Shown here piece by piece: positions 1 through 10,860 of a DNA stretch of 64,000 nt. The position numbers and the translations under genes were made by a program. The notes below the pieces were generated by a model, which searched no databases, had not been told where the DNA came from, and worked only from the letters and a program-made list of their open reading frames with translations. Positions within the stretch are counted from its first letter, which is position 1. Every line of letters starts with the position of its first letter. The stretch is from NCBI GenBank assembly GCA_029168955.1, contig JAPDOI010000378.1, positions 1 through 64,000 of the forward strand. The letters run 5' to 3'. The DNA is from Aplectana chamaeleonis (taxonomy: Eukaryota; Nematoda; Chromadorea; Rhabditida; Cosmocercidae).

Positions 1-83
1 TTTCGAGCGGCAGCACGCTACCTGTTCAACTCCTCTCTGACCGGCCACCGACCCCAGCGAGTGTGGTGAAAGCTTAGGTTGCT

Positions 84-230
84 AGGATGAGTCCGGGCGG
101 AGTAAGCAGCGGAGCGGCCGGTGATGGTAAAATATAACAGTGATAACAAGATTTTTGACATGATAAGCCCAATAAGCCTTGTCTTCTGACCGGAGTCAAA
201 ATGGGCGGCCTAGGCTATATGTGTATCTCT
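84..230 (-). repeat. Inverted end domain, left edge of unit 1 element
   Basis: This stretch is an imperfect reverse complement of 4825-4970, with matches spread over the whole ~147 bp. Matching segments include ATATAACAGTGATAAC, GTCCGGGCGGA and GGCCTAGGCTATA. With the right copy it brackets a ~4.9-kb block, as a long terminal inverted repeat would. I cannot define a target duplication. It could instead be an unrelated inverted dispersed repeat. Confidence 0.65.
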
Positions 231-301
231 GTGCACTTGTTTGGTCTTTTATTCGGCATGGTTTTCAAATCGAGCAACCCTACGGGAAGTTAAAGCACCG
301 G

Positions 302-412
302 AGGCCGTAGAAGCTGCGCGGGACTCAGAGTAGAGAGTGCGCACGTTGCCGCGAACGGTGTGCGGTGGGAGTGCGCAGGACGCCGTGAATTGTGTGTGGG
401 ACCGCAAGTTAG
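302..412 (+). repeat. 41-bp minisatellite, short left array
   Basis: Two to three degenerate units with the boxes GTGCGCAGGACGCCGTG and GTGTGTGGGACCGCA. The orientation is the same as in the main arrays at 2937-4830. It lies just inside the inverted end domain. Confidence 0.6.
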
Positions 413-416
413 ATTG

Positions 417-692
417 CTCAGGTAAAACTAGTTGTCCAGAATATAGTCAAGAGTTGTCAGAGAACTCGGTCGAGATTCGAGGAGTTGTTCAGAAAGTGGA
501 GATGAAGTTGTCAGGAATTCTGGCAGAAGGAAGTTGTCGGAAATTTCGGAGAAGTTGTCCAGAATTCTGGAAGAGTTGTCGAGCAATTCAGTGAGAAGGA
601 CATAGTTGTTGAGAACTCCGTGAGAATTCTGAAACAACTTTTTCCCCAAAAACGAGAATATTACCCCAGCGAAAAGTTGTCGAGAATTCAGG
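417..692 (+). repeat. 22-bp minisatellite, left array, unit 1
   Basis: Degenerate tandem units of about 21-22 bp built on AGTTGTCGAGAATTC. The array includes one inverted member near 635-650 (GAAACAACTTTTT) before the last direct unit. The equivalents in units 2 and 3 are at 6555-6820 and 11596-11850. Confidence 0.8.
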
Positions 693-2644
693 ACACATCG
701 AACTTGAGCAAGCTGGTTGTCGTTTATAATTTGACTCTTGAATTCTTGAACACTTCGAACTTCACAGTAACTCTTGGACTCGCTTACATTTCTAAGTAGA
801 ATTTCCATGTTTTCGAGTTTTGAAATACCGGTTTTGCCGGAAGATTTGTAAATCGAAGCAACTAAATTTCCAGAGTTTTGCGATTCCAAGTACTGAACTT
901 TCTCTTTTTATTGTTGTAACTGCAACAAAATGAGATTTTAAATATCATTATGCAAAACGTTGTTCTAGAATCATCAAAATAACGTTGAGAATTAAGAATA
1001 TTTATTCGAAAATCTTAAGTGATTCAGTTGTGGCATAAACATGAACCTCTTAACCTTGAAATAATTCTTTGGCATTCTAAGTGGTGTACAGCGTCCTATC
1101 CCAGCTTAGACTGCTCCATCACTGCATGGATAGGTGTGACCCCAGCCTTGCGTTGGGCACATGAGGCGAGGCCAGTTCTCCACGTCCTAGAGTGTTAACA
1201 GGAAACATTTCAGATCTACTGACCCGTTACAGTTGACGAGGCGTCCGCTACGTGAGATCCGCCCACTCTTTGTTACTTGAACCTCGTATGCTCTGAAAGT
1301 TTTCCGAGCAATTTAATTACTCGTTTTCTAACATATTCCATTCATTCCAGAGACTAAATCAATCGTATTCATTTTTTTCCTTTTTCTTTTTTAGTACTAT
1401 GTTCAACAGGAGAACTGAAAGATTTGATTTTTCGAATTTTAAAATATTTTTCGGGTCACTAAGAGCACTTGATTATTGAGCCTGAAAAAAGTTCAAAATA
1501 TTTATGATAAGTGTTAGATAGATTTTCCGAATCTTTCATTCCAATCGGATTCATGCTGAGTATACAAATTTATTTAAGCATTCGAAGAAAAAAAAATGTA
1601 GAGATTTCTTACTTGAATTTTAGCCATTCATTCTGGAAATTTGAGAAGGGCTTCATTCGGAAAAATTTACCCATTCGCAGGAATTTCAAAAACGCATTTT
1701 TGCTTATATAAGTAGCGTAGGCCTCCCAACGAGGAAAGTCGAATACTGTGTGAAAATGGCCACGCCTTGAATGTTGAATAGGCATTATAGTTGTACAATA
1801 CTTCAGAAAAAATGTCAGACAAACGAAAATTGAAAAAACATCGTTCGAAAAAGTTCCGAAACAACGAAAAAGGAAAAAATCAGAACGAACGAATTTCAAA
1901 ACCTTTCGAAATTTCGAAGTTGGAACGAACGAAAAAAATCCGGGGTATTTCATGAAAAATAATTCAAACAAACAAATCTCAAACGAAAACTTTTTCGAAA
2001 CTAATGCAGGTCGAACGAACAGAATTTCGAATCTAATAGAAATTTTGGATCTTTTCAGATTTCATTCCCGAAGGTTTATAGGATTTTTTCGATACTCCTA
2101 AGAAGTTTCCGGATCTTTTTTCGAAACTGGTCTCAACGCTTTATTTACAACGCTGGTCAGAGAATGCGTCGAATGCTTGGTTCCACAAGTATTCGATTTA
2201 CTACTCTAAGTCGCGTTCGCTCACGCTCCACGACAACTCGGCCCGAGGAATAAAGAAACAGCGCAACCTAGAAGTTCGAGAAGCGTTTTCAAAAGTGGAA
2301 CTGATTTTTCAAAAAAAAAAATTAATCGAAAAATCAGATCTCGAACAGAATGAAAATCGAGAAAGAAATTCTTTTTGATGAAATTTCGAATGAACGAAAT
2401 TCTGAAAAAGAAATCGTTCGACAAAATTTCAAGGTTTAAAAATAAGAGAATACATTACTGCTGCTTGAATTAATGCTTACAAATTTATTTAAAAACTGAC
2501 GCTTTGATTCATTTAAGTCCCTACAGATCTTGTGAGATATTTCCTTTCATAATCATACCGTTTCTTTAGATATACATGTGATCATATCCATTCTTTTTCT
2601 AATTTATTTATTTTATTTGAAATTATTTGGCTTGCAAAATTGTG

Positions 2645-2936
2645 ACGGAGCTGTCGATAGGAGAAATCGGGCGAAAAGCTGCCATGTGGAGAATAAAGCG
2701 AAAAATTTGTCAGAGATTAAGACGAGGAGTTGTCGAGAATTAGGCGAAAAGAAATTTGTCGAGAATGAGTCGAGGAGTTGTCGAGGGTAGGCGAGGAGTT
2801 GTCGAGAAATCCGGCGAGGAAGTTGTCGAGAATGAGTCGAGGAGTTGTCGAGAATTAGGCGAGAAGTTGTCACCAGAATTCATTACGAATTCTGGACAAC
2901 TTTCTCGCCGAGATTCTCGACAACTTTTTTCGCCTG
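2645..2936 (+). repeat. 22-bp minisatellite, right array, unit 1
   Basis: About ten units of consensus GTTGTCGAGAATTAGGCGAG plus two bases. The last two units (from about 2888) are inverted and read as GGACAACTTTCTCGCC and CGACAACTTTTTTCGCC. The transcribed array could therefore fold into a hairpin. Open frames across it reflect the repeat, not a gene. Confidence 0.85.
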
Positions 2937-3096
2937 GTGCGCAGGACGCCATAGACAGTGTGCGGGACCGCAATAGGAGTGCGCAGGACGTGCAAAAGGG
3001 AGTGCGAGAAACACCGTAAAAAATGCGCGTAACCCCAATGGGAGCCACCCAGAAAGTATGTGGGACCCAAACAGGAGTACGCCAGGACTCCATTCG
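2937..3096 (+). repeat. 41-bp minisatellite, unit 1, part before the TIR element
   Basis: Tandem units of about 41 bp with the boxes GTGCGCAGGACGCC and GTGTGCGGGACCGCA. The array is broken at 3097 by a ~1-kb TIR element and resumes at 4126. Confidence 0.85.
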
Positions 3097-4125
3097 AAGG
3101 CGCAGTGTTCACGATAATCTTCAATTTTAAAGGCACTGTTCGCCGATAAAAATCGCTTTTCTGCTTTTTGCCTTTCTTGAAGCCGGTCCCATTCTGATTC
3201 CAATGATGCTTCTGGAATCATGCAGATAACTTCTGGGAATAGGGTTATGGTCCCTCAAAAATTTGAGCTAGGGAAAGCATGGTGGACGAAGTTGTCCAGG
3301 AGGCTTGTAACTTCCGGTCTTTGCAGGCCTGTGTATGCGAGCTGGACCTGAGTGAAGAGAAGTTGAGAATGAAGGGAAGAACGGGGCTTTTGATCTAGAA
3401 CCATCGCCTCGACCTTCACGATTTCTCAAGTGTTCCTTTGTTAACATCGAAGGGGCGGAAAGAGGCCGGACTTGCCCTCAGCGCGTTGAGGATTGCCCAC
3501 TTTTCGAAGCCATTTGCCTCAGGCTCCTGGTGAACTTTTCGTCCCGTTTCTTCTCGGACGCTGTTCTGCTCTTTGAGAGTCACCACGAGGAAGCGTTTCA
3601 GTCATGAAAAAATTCTGAGGATGAAGTTTATCGCGAACAGTGCCTTTAAGATTATTCATATATTGATTAAGCTTTTGGCACACAGGTAAAACTAAACATG
3701 ACGTAGAAATTGAGAAAAACACAGAAGTACCTGAAAATCTTCAGAAGTATCACTCCGCTTCTTGAGTATCACAGGAAGCTGTTTATTTATTGCACGTAAT
3801 GAAATCTTTTGTGGACTCTTCCTTTGCAATTCTCTACTCTCCTATTGCTCCGTTCGTTTCTTAGGGTCCTAACTAATCCTGCTTTGCATAAAATATTCTT
3901 CTATTTCTCAGTTTGAGGCCCAATTTTTCACCAGTGGCAAACCACCGGGAACATGTTCATCCCAACCGGACAACTAGTCCATGTTATACAAAAGTGTCTC
4001 AACTAAAATACGACGGTTGATGTGTTTCTCGCCGTTTCTCCGTGATTTTAGTAACAATTAGCGACCAACGCATTGTTTTATGTAGAAAAACTCGGGGACG
4101 AAAATTATCGTGAACACTGCTTTCA
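3097..4125. mobile_element. Outer TIR element (about 1.03 kb), unit 1
   Basis: The ends are inverted copies: GCAGTGTTCACGATAAT at 3102 and ATTATCGTGAACACTGC at 4104. The element splits the 41-bp array, so it inserted after the array formed and before the macro-unit duplicated, since unit 2 has it at the same place. It encodes no recognisable protein, so it is non-autonomous. A second TIR element (3127-3649) lies near its left end. Right of that it holds about 450 bp of unique AT-rich sequence. Confidence 0.8.
3127..3649 (+). mobile_element. TIR element family A, copy A1 (nested)
   Basis: About 520 bp, non-coding, flanked by TTAA (minimal duplication TA). The ends are AAGGCACTGTTCGC at 3130 and GCGAACAGTGCCTT at 3633. 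The left half carries the family signature ATTCCAATGATGCTTCTGG and GTTGTCC..GGCTTGTAACTTCCG. The right half is the type with GAGGGGCGGAAAGAGG (here AAGGGGCGGAAAGAGG) and TGAAGTTTATCGCGAAC. Its size, missing transposase and TA target fit a MITE of the Tc1/mariner kind. Confidence 0.85.
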
Positions 4126-4830
4126 AAGTGTGCTGGATCCCAGTGGTAGTGTGCGCAAGACGTTGTAGACGGTGTGCGCGGGATCGCAATGGGACTGCGC
4201 AGGACGCCGAAGAAAGTATGTACAGGACCCATGTGGGAGTGCGCCGGATCGCCATTAAAAGTGCGCGCTACACCAGTGGAAGTGCGCGGGACGCCGAAAA
4301 AGGTATGTGGGACCCAGAGTGGGAGGTGCATGCCAGATCGCCGTAAAAGGTGTGCGGGACCGCAGTTGGAGTGCGCAGGACGCCAGAAATAGAGGGTGGA
4401 ACCTGTGTGGGAGTGCGCAGGACACCGCGAAAATTGTGCGGGACCCACAATGATGGTAAGCGCCATTGCCAGACGCCGTAGAAAGTGTGGCAGAGAACCC
4501 CATGTGGAAATTGCACGACGTCGTAGATTGCGGGAACCGCAGTGGGACTGCGCCCACCGCCACAGAAAGCGTGTGGAACCAATGTCTGGAGTGCGCTGGT
4601 CGCCATTAAAGGTATGCGGGACAGCGGCCCAGTGGGGTGAGCAAGGACGTCGTAAGAAGTGTGCTTGGCAGGAACTACGGTGGGAGGAAGCGCAGGATCA
4701 TAGCTTAAAGTTGCAGGGACAAAAGGTGGAAAGGCTCCAGGATGCCGGAGAAAAGTACCGGGTACCTGGTAAGAAAGCGCAGAAGGCCGTAAACGTTGGT
4801 AACGCGGGACTCCAAAATGCATTTTGTGTG
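4126..4830 (+). repeat. 41-bp minisatellite, unit 1, main part
   Basis: About 17 units of the 41-bp repeat (GCGCAGGACGCCG, AAAGTATGTGGGACCC, GTGGGAGT). Because 41 is not a multiple of three, the frame rotates and opens several overlapping repeat-coded frames of up to 198 codons on both strands. Relative to unit 2 this copy has many small insertions. I do not consider any of the frames a gene. Confidence 0.9.
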
Positions 4831-4970
4831 TATAGCCTAGGTCTCTCATTTTGAGGCGGTCCATGTAGGTTTATCTTATCATGTCAAAATCTCGTTATCA
4901 CTGTTATATTTTGCCATGACTGACCGGGATCCGCTGCTTATCCGCCCGGACTTATCCGGGACATGCTAGG
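4825..4970 (+). repeat. End domain, right edge of unit 1 element
   Basis: Right-hand partner of 84-230 in opposite orientation. It follows directly on the last 41-bp minisatellite unit. A near-identical copy sits at 9931-10072 in unit 2, and a partial relative lies at 61955-62030 with the shared core GCTCCGCCC and TTTGCCATGACCGACC. Confidence 0.65.
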
Positions 4971-5281
4971 CGTTATATGGAAAAGCATGCACCACCCATT
5001 TATCTCGCCCTCCCTCCTTTCTCCACCCATTTCAAATGCGTATTCGTTTCTATACACTAACTTTTACTGTTTCTGGTTTGTATAGCGGATGCAGAAATAC
5101 GAGTTACTCTGCCTGGTGAGGACTTGATGCTTCGGGGAAAGCGGCCTTTATCACGCTCTGTTATCATTAGGCATCGAATTCACCTTTAGCGCCATCATCA
5201 AAGGGTGAATTTCCTGAGCGGTTGGATATCAATCAGCGCAAAGGGTGAAATTACCGCCGTTGCTGGCATCTCAGAAATTTC

Positions 5282-5461
5282 TAGGGTGCGTTCCAAGAAG
5301 AGTTCCACGGGAGAGGAAAAATGAATCTGATAAGAGCCGACCAATGATAGATTGAGGGTAGGACCGCATGGAATGAGCCTATCTGTTAGATATATCATAT
5401 CACCGTTGTATCTTATCGGGCCCATTTTCCTCCCAGGGAAATCTTCTTGGAACGCACCCTA
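5282..5461. mobile_element. Small TIR element, about 180 bp
   Basis: Inverted ends of about 50 bp begin TAGGGTGCGTTCCAAGAAGA and finish TCTTCTTGGAACGCACCCTA, so TA lies at both edges. There is no coding capacity. It is a typical MITE with a probable TA duplication. Confidence 0.85.
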
Positions 5462-5700
5462 AACCAGTTGAAAACATCTTTTTTAGCGAAAACATGATAC
5501 AAACGATTGATCACGTCTCGATGTGTTTACCATTATGAGCACATCCGGTATAAAAGCCGCCTCATCTCACTGGAGTCTCTCATTCGGCATTCTGATGCCG
5601 GCCCTGAAAAGGTGACTTCAGGTCACTTCTCAGGAGATCCCAGCATAATTCTTAGCTGCTGGGAGTGATTACAGTGGGTACGCAGGGATAATGAAAAAGA

Positions 5701-5795
5701 TTTTCTGTTTTCTGTTTTTCACACTTTTTGGCCCATTTTTTTTCTGTTGGTTTTCTGTTTTCTGTAAAAATAGGCAAAATTGGACAGAAAACAGC
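5701..5795 (+). repeat. TTTTCTG microsatellite, unit 1
   Basis: Imperfect 7-bp repeats of TTTTCTG followed by an inverted GACAGAAAACAG. Related tracts are at 10768-10860 and 14505-14612. Confidence 0.8.
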
Positions 5796-6152
5796 TTTTT
5801 GCTGTATACCGCGATTTGCAGCAGGATTTTTTTGGATTTTTTCGAAGCTAAGCCGATAGGGTGAGGGTGTACCTCACCCGGAAACAATTATACCATCGCT
5901 AGACGTTTTTATCTCGCTGTAGTGGTTATCCATTTAGGGCATGTGTGGCGTGGTGGGAGAGAAACTGTGCTTTGTTCGCTGTACACGGTCGAATTCGATG
6001 CCTCGCCGAGGTAGTTCAAACCAACCAATCCTCCGGGATCCTTCAATTTAGAACAGAATCTATGTAGGAGATAGAAGGCACTCATTGGGAAGTCAGCTGG
6101 CCCCGTAACCCACTAAATAAGCACAGAAAGCCCATTCCCTCTGAAAAAATGT

Positions 6153-6345
6153 ACCGTGTCAGTGCCGGCGAAGTACCGCGATTCTCGACTGTGCCGCGAT
6201 AGTTCCGCGATAGTGCCGCAGCGGCTCCGTGATCAGACGATTCTGCTGCCGTGCAGCCAGGCCTCGACATCGCGGCGATAGTACCACCAGCAGCTCCGCG
6301 CGTCAGAACCGCGCCGGCTTCGCGAGGATGCAGCAGCGAACCCGC
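6153..6345. repeat. GC-rich hairpin module, unit 1
   Basis: Repeated and partly palindromic boxes such as GCCGCGATAGTTCCGCG, GATAGTGCCGCAGCGGC and GGCGATAGTACC. Copies are at 11208-11385, and a strong palindromic relative is at 13700-13830. Confidence 0.65.
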
Positions 6346-6554
6346 GTGGAGTACGATGTCCTGTATTGGTGAAACGAAATTGTCGCCAGTTCAATATACC
6401 CAAATTTGAGGTGCATTCCGTGTTTCCTTGTGCGCAAAAGCAGCGGTAACCTCTGTCCTTATCAGACAAAGGACGTAGACCGACCAGGTGCAGATTTTTT
6501 ATTGTTGCAACTAGACCCCCTCTAGTTGTCTTGATAATTATTTAAGCCAACTTC

Positions 6555-6820
6555 CTCAGGTAAAACTAGTTGTCCAGAATATATCGAGAGGATTGTCGAG
6601 AATCGGTCGAGAATCGAGAAGTTGTTCAGAAAGTGGAGAGAAGTTGGCGAGGAATTCTGGAAGATGGGGAAGTTGTCGAGAATTTCGGAGAAGTTGTCAA
6701 GAATTCTGGAAAAGTTGTCGAGAACTCAGGAGAAGGACATGGATTGATGAGAATTCGTGTGAGAATTCTGGACAACTTTTCTCCGAAACAAGAATGTGTC
6801 GAAAAGTTGTCGAGAATTCA
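6555..6820 (+). repeat. 22-bp minisatellite, left array, unit 2
   Basis: Same array as at 417-692. Units of about 22 bp contain GTTGTCGAGAAT or GTTGTCAAGAATTCTGG. An inverted member (GAATTCTGGACAACTTTT) at about 6764-6781 precedes the last direct unit. Confidence 0.8.
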
Positions 6821-7827
6821 GGTTACAATAACCGAACTTGAGCAAGCTGGTTATCGTTTATAATGCTTATTCCACTGAACTCTTGAACATCACATTTCTA
6901 TAGGATTTCCCATGTTTTCGAGTTTTGACATATCGGTTTTATCGGAAGAGATGTAAATTAAGAAGTAACCAAATTTCAGAGTTTTATCAAAGATTCCAAA
7001 TACTGAACTTTCTTTTTATGATTCGTTACTCGAAAATGAGATTTTGAATATCATTATTCAAAAGGATTGTTCTAGAATTATCAAAATGACGTTGAGAATT
7101 AGGAATACTTTCAATTCGAAAAAATTTTAAGTGATTCAGTTCTGGCCTCAAATATGAACCTCTTAACCTTGCATCAATTAGTTGGCATTCTATTGGTGTA
7201 CAGTGTCCTATCCCAATTGATTTGCTCCTTCACCGCATGGATAGGTGTGACCCGAGCCTTGTGTTGGCAAATGAGCAGAGGCCAGTCTTCACATCCTGAA
7301 GAGATATTAACAGGCACCATTCGAGATCTGCTGACCCGTTACCGTTGACGAGGCGTCCGCTACCTGGGGTCCGCTCCACCGAGAGATTTGATTTTTCGAA
7401 TTTTAAACCATTTTCGGATCACTACACTTGATTATTCAGCCTGAAAAAGTTCAAAGTATTTATGATGTGTTAGATAGATTTTCCGAATATTCATTCCAAT
7501 CGAATTCATAACGGGTATACAAATTTATTTTATTCATTCGGGAAAAAAAACTTGTCCGATGAAACATCGAACGAACGAAATTTGGAAAAAAAATCGTTCG
7601 ACAAATTTACAAAAGGTCTAAAAATGAGAGAATAATTACTGCTGCTGAATTTAGTGCTTACAAAGTTATCAAAAAAAAACTGACGCTTTTGATTCATTTA
7701 AGTCCTACAGATGTAGTGAGATATTTCCTTTCATAATCATACCGTTTCTTTAGATATACATGTGTTCATCCATATTCTTTTTCTAATTTATTTATTTTAT
7801 TTTAAATTATTTGCTTGCAAAATTGTG

Positions 7828-8104
7828 ACGGGCTGTCGATAGGAGAAATCAGGCGAAAAGCTGCTGTGGAGAATAAAACGAAAATTTGTCGAGATTAAGA
7901 CGAGGAGTTGTCGAGGATTAGGCGAAAAGTTGTCGAGAATGAGTCGAGGAGTTGTCGAGAATTAGGCGAGGGAGTTGTCGAGAATCCGGGCGAGAAGTTG
8001 TCGAGAACCAGTCGAGGAGTTGTCGAGAATTAGGCGAGAAATTGTCATGAGTTCGTACGAATTCTGGACAACTCCTCGCCGGATTCTCGACAACTTTTTC
8101 GCCT
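7828..8104 (+). repeat. 22-bp minisatellite, right array, unit 2
   Basis: Counterpart of 2645-2936. It has a run of direct 22-bp units followed by inverted closing units (GGACAACTCCTCGCC, then CGACAACTTTTTCGCC). It then passes straight into the 41-bp minisatellite. Confidence 0.85.
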
Positions 8105-8263
8105 GGGTGCGCAGGACGCCATAGACACGGTGCGGGACCGCACTAGGAGTGCGCAGGACGTGCAAAAGGGAGTGCGAGAAACACCGTAAAAAATGCGCGT
8201 AACCCCAATGGGAGCCGCAGAAAGTATGTGGGACCCAAACAGGAGTGCGCAGGACTCCATTCG
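8105..8263 (+). repeat. 41-bp minisatellite, unit 2, part before the TIR element
   Basis: Counterpart of 2937-3096. Four units of the 41-bp repeat precede the TIR element that starts at 8264. Confidence 0.85.
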
Positions 8264-9276
8264 GAAGGCAGTGTTCACGATAATCTTCAATTTTAAAAGG
8301 CACTGTTCGCCGATAAAAAATCGCTTTTCTGTTTTTTTGCCTTTCTTGAAACCGGTCCCATTCTGAGTTCCAATGATGCTTCTGGAATCGTACAAGACCT
8401 TCTGGGAATGGGGTTATGGTCCCTCAAAATTTGAGCTTAGGGAAGCATGGTGGACGAGTTGTCCGAGGCTTGTAACTTCCGTCTTTTGCAGCCAATGTAT
8501 GCGAGCTGACCTGGAGTGCAGAAGAGAGAAGTTGAGAGGAATGAAGGGAAGAACAGGGCTTTTGATCTGGAAACCATCGCTCGACTCACGATTTCAAGTG
8601 TTCGCTTCAATGTTAACATCGAGGGGCGGAAAAAGAGGCCGGACTTGCCCTCAGCGTTGGGGGATTGCCCACTTTTCTAAGCCCGTTTTGCACGGCTCCT
8701 GGGTAACTTTTCGTCCCGTTTCCTTCGACGCTGTTCTGCTCCTGAGAGCCACGAGAAGCGTTTGTCATGAAAAAATTCGAGGATGAAGTTTATCGCGAAC
8801 AAGTGCCTTTAAGATTATTCGCTATATTGGATTGAGTGGCACACGGGTAAAAACTAAAATGACGTAATGAAATTGAGAAAAAACAGAAAGTACACAGAAA
8901 TCTTCAAGTATCACTCCGCTTCTTGAGTATCACGAGGAAGTGTTTGTTGTGACAATGAAATCTTTTGTGGACTCTTCCTTTGCAATTCTCTACTCTCTAT
9001 TGCTCCGTTCGTTTCTTAAGGTCCTAACCTAATCCTGCTTTGCATAAAATATTCTTCTATTTTCGGTTGACCCAATTTTTTCACCGGTGGCAACCACCGG
9101 GAACATGTTCATCCAACCGGACAACTAGTCCATGTTATACAAAAGTGTCACTAAAATACGACATTTTGATGTGTTTCTCGCCATTTCTCCCGTGATTTTT
9201 AGTAACAATTAGCGACCAACGCATTGTTTTATGTGAAAAACTCCGGGGACGAAAATTATCGTGAACACTGCTTTCA
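8264..9276. mobile_element. Outer TIR element, unit 2 copy
   Basis: Same element as 3097-4125, with ends GGCAGTGTTCACGATAAT at 8267 and ATTATCGTGAACACTGC at 9255. It contains the nested element at 8293-8812. Confidence 0.8.
8293..8812 (+). mobile_element. TIR element family A, copy A2 (nested)
   Basis: Unit 2 copy of A1. It differs by small indels, including an extra A at the left edge (TTTTAAAAGGCACTG). It ends at CCTTTAA, 8806-8812. Confidence 0.85.
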
Positions 9277-9930
9277 AAGTGTGCTGGATCCCAGTGGTAG
9301 TGCGCAAGACGTTGTAGACAGTGTGCGGGATCGCAATGGGACTGCGCAGGACGCCGAAGAAAGTATGTGGGACCCATGTGGAGTGCGCCGGACGCCATTA
9401 AAAGTGCGCGCTACACCAGTGGAAGTGCGCGGGACGCCGAAAAAGTATGTGGGACCCAAGTGGGAGTGCGCCAGACGCCGTAAAGGTGTGCGGGACCGCA
9501 GTTGGAGTGCGCAGGACGCCAGAAATAGAGGTGGAACCTATGTGGGAGTGCGCAGGACACCGCGAAAATTGTGCGGGACCCCAATGATAGTGCGCCAGCT
9601 GAACGCCGTAGAAAGTGTGCGAGACCCATGTGGAAGTGCACGACGTCGTGTAAAGGTGCGAGACCGCAGTGGGACTGCGCCCACCGCCACAGAAAGCGTG
9701 TGGAACCAATGTCTGGGTGCGCTGGTCGCCATAAAGGTATGCGGGACAGCAGTGGGGTGAGCAGGACGTCGTAAGAAGTGTGCGGAACTACAGTGGGAGA
9801 GCGCAGGACGCCGTTTAAAGTTTGCGGGACAAAGGTGGAAAGGCTCAGGATGCCGGAGAAAAAGTACGGAGTACCTGTAAAAAGCGCAGAAGGCCGTAAA
9901 CGTTGGTACGCAGGACTCCAAAATCATTTT
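9277..9930 (+). repeat. 41-bp minisatellite, unit 2, main part
   Basis: Cleanest version of the array. Three successive units counted by eye (from about 9423 to 9545) are each exactly 41 bp. It ends at the end domain at 9931. Frames of up to 178 codons here are products of the repeat. Confidence 0.9.
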
Positions 9931-10072
9931 GTGTGTATAGCCTAGGTCTCTCATTTTGAGGCGGTCCATGTAAGGTTTATCTTATCATGTCAAAATCTCG
10001 TTATCACTGTTATATTTTGCCATGACTGACCGATCCGCTGCTTATCCGCCCGGACTTATCCGGACATGCTAG
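9931..10072 (+). repeat. End domain, unit 2 copy
   Basis: Copy of 4825-4970 at a distance of about 5.1 kb. It differs by a few single-base indels. It marks the change from the 41-bp minisatellite to the ~1.5-kb flank in unit 2. Confidence 0.75.
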
Positions 10073-10380
10073 GCGTTATATGGAAAAGCGTACACCACCC
10101 CTTTCCTCTCGCCCTCCCCTCCTTTCCCACCCATTTCAAATGCGTATCTGTTTCTATACACTAACTTTACTGTTTCTGGTTTGTATACGATAGAAATACG
10201 AGTTACTCTGCCAATTCGAGACTTGATGCTTCGGGGAAAGCGGCCTTTATCACGCTCTGTTATCATTAGGCATCGAATTCACCTTTAGCGCCGTCATCAA
10301 AGGGTGAATTTCCTGAGCGGTTGGATATCAATCAGCGCAAAGGGTGAAATTACCGCCGTTGCTGGCATCTCAGAAATTTC

Positions 10381-10550
10381 TAGGGTGCGTTCCAAGAAGA
10401 GTTCCACGGGAGGAAAAATGAATCTGATAAGAGCCGACCAATGATAGATTGAGAGACCGCATGGAATGAGCCTATCTGTTAGATTATCAATCGTTGTATC
10501 TTATCAGACCCATTTTCCTCCCAGGGAAATCTTCTTGGAACGCACCCCTA
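10381..10550. mobile_element. Small TIR element, unit 2 copy
   Basis: Same element as 5282-5461, carried along with the macro-unit. The inner part is about 10 bp shorter, and the right end has one extra C (CGCACCCCTA). Confidence 0.85.
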
Positions 10551-10767
10551 AACAAGTGAAAACATCTTAGCGAAAACATGATAAAACGATTGATCACGTC
10601 TCGATGTGTTTACCATGAGCACAGCCGGTATAAAAGCCGCCTCATCTCACTGGAGTCCTCATTCGGCATTCTGATGCCGGCCCTGAAAGGTGACTTCGGG
10701 TCACTCTCCGGAGGTCAGCATAATTTTAGCTGCTGGGAGGATACAGTGGGTACCAGGGATGTGCGGA

Positions 10768-10860
10768 ATTTTCTGTTTTCTGTTTTCTGCCCATTTTTGG
10801 CCATTTTTTTCTGTTTTCTGTTTTCTGTAAAAATAGGCAAAATTGGACAGAAAACAGAAA
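10768..10860 (+). repeat. TTTTCTG microsatellite, unit 2
   Basis: TTTTCTG repeats, then an inverted run (GACAGAAAACAG). It is preceded by GGGTACCAGGGATGTGCGGA, which recurs inverted beside the third tract at about 14624-14645. Confidence 0.8.

Larger units (their letters stand above)
417..6554 (+). repeat. Macro-repeat unit 1 (about 6.1 kb)
   Basis: First unit of a large tandem repeat. The motif CTCAGGTAAAACTAGTTG recurs at 417, 6555 and 11596, and sequence after it stays alignable across the units. The order is a 22-bp array, an AT-rich core, a second 22-bp array, a 41-bp minisatellite interrupted by a nested TIR element, an end domain near 4825-4970, and a ~1.5-kb flank. Unit 1 is about 1.1 kb longer than unit 2, mainly from AT-rich sequence at roughly 1270-1415 and 1590-2350 that units 2 and 3 lack. 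It also carries many one- or two-base insertions relative to unit 2. No host gene is visible in it. Confidence 0.85.
4971..6554. repeat. Macro-repeat flank, unit 1 (no gene seen)
   Basis: About 1.58 kb between the end domain and the next unit, matching 10073-11595. It holds a small TIR element at 5282-5461, a TTTTCTG microsatellite at 5701-5795 and a GC-rich hairpin module at 6153-6345. The remaining sequence shows no coding signal. Confidence 0.8.

Noticed and set aside
1130..1260. Structured RNA in the conserved GGATAGGTGTGACC segment of the macro-unit core
   Set aside because: It is conserved only as part of the duplicated unit (also 7240, 12260), with no compensating base changes to support a fold.
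4268..4864. Minus-strand frame of 198 codons with repeated WVPHTF
   Set aside because: Product of the 41-bp minisatellite, with competing frames on both strands.
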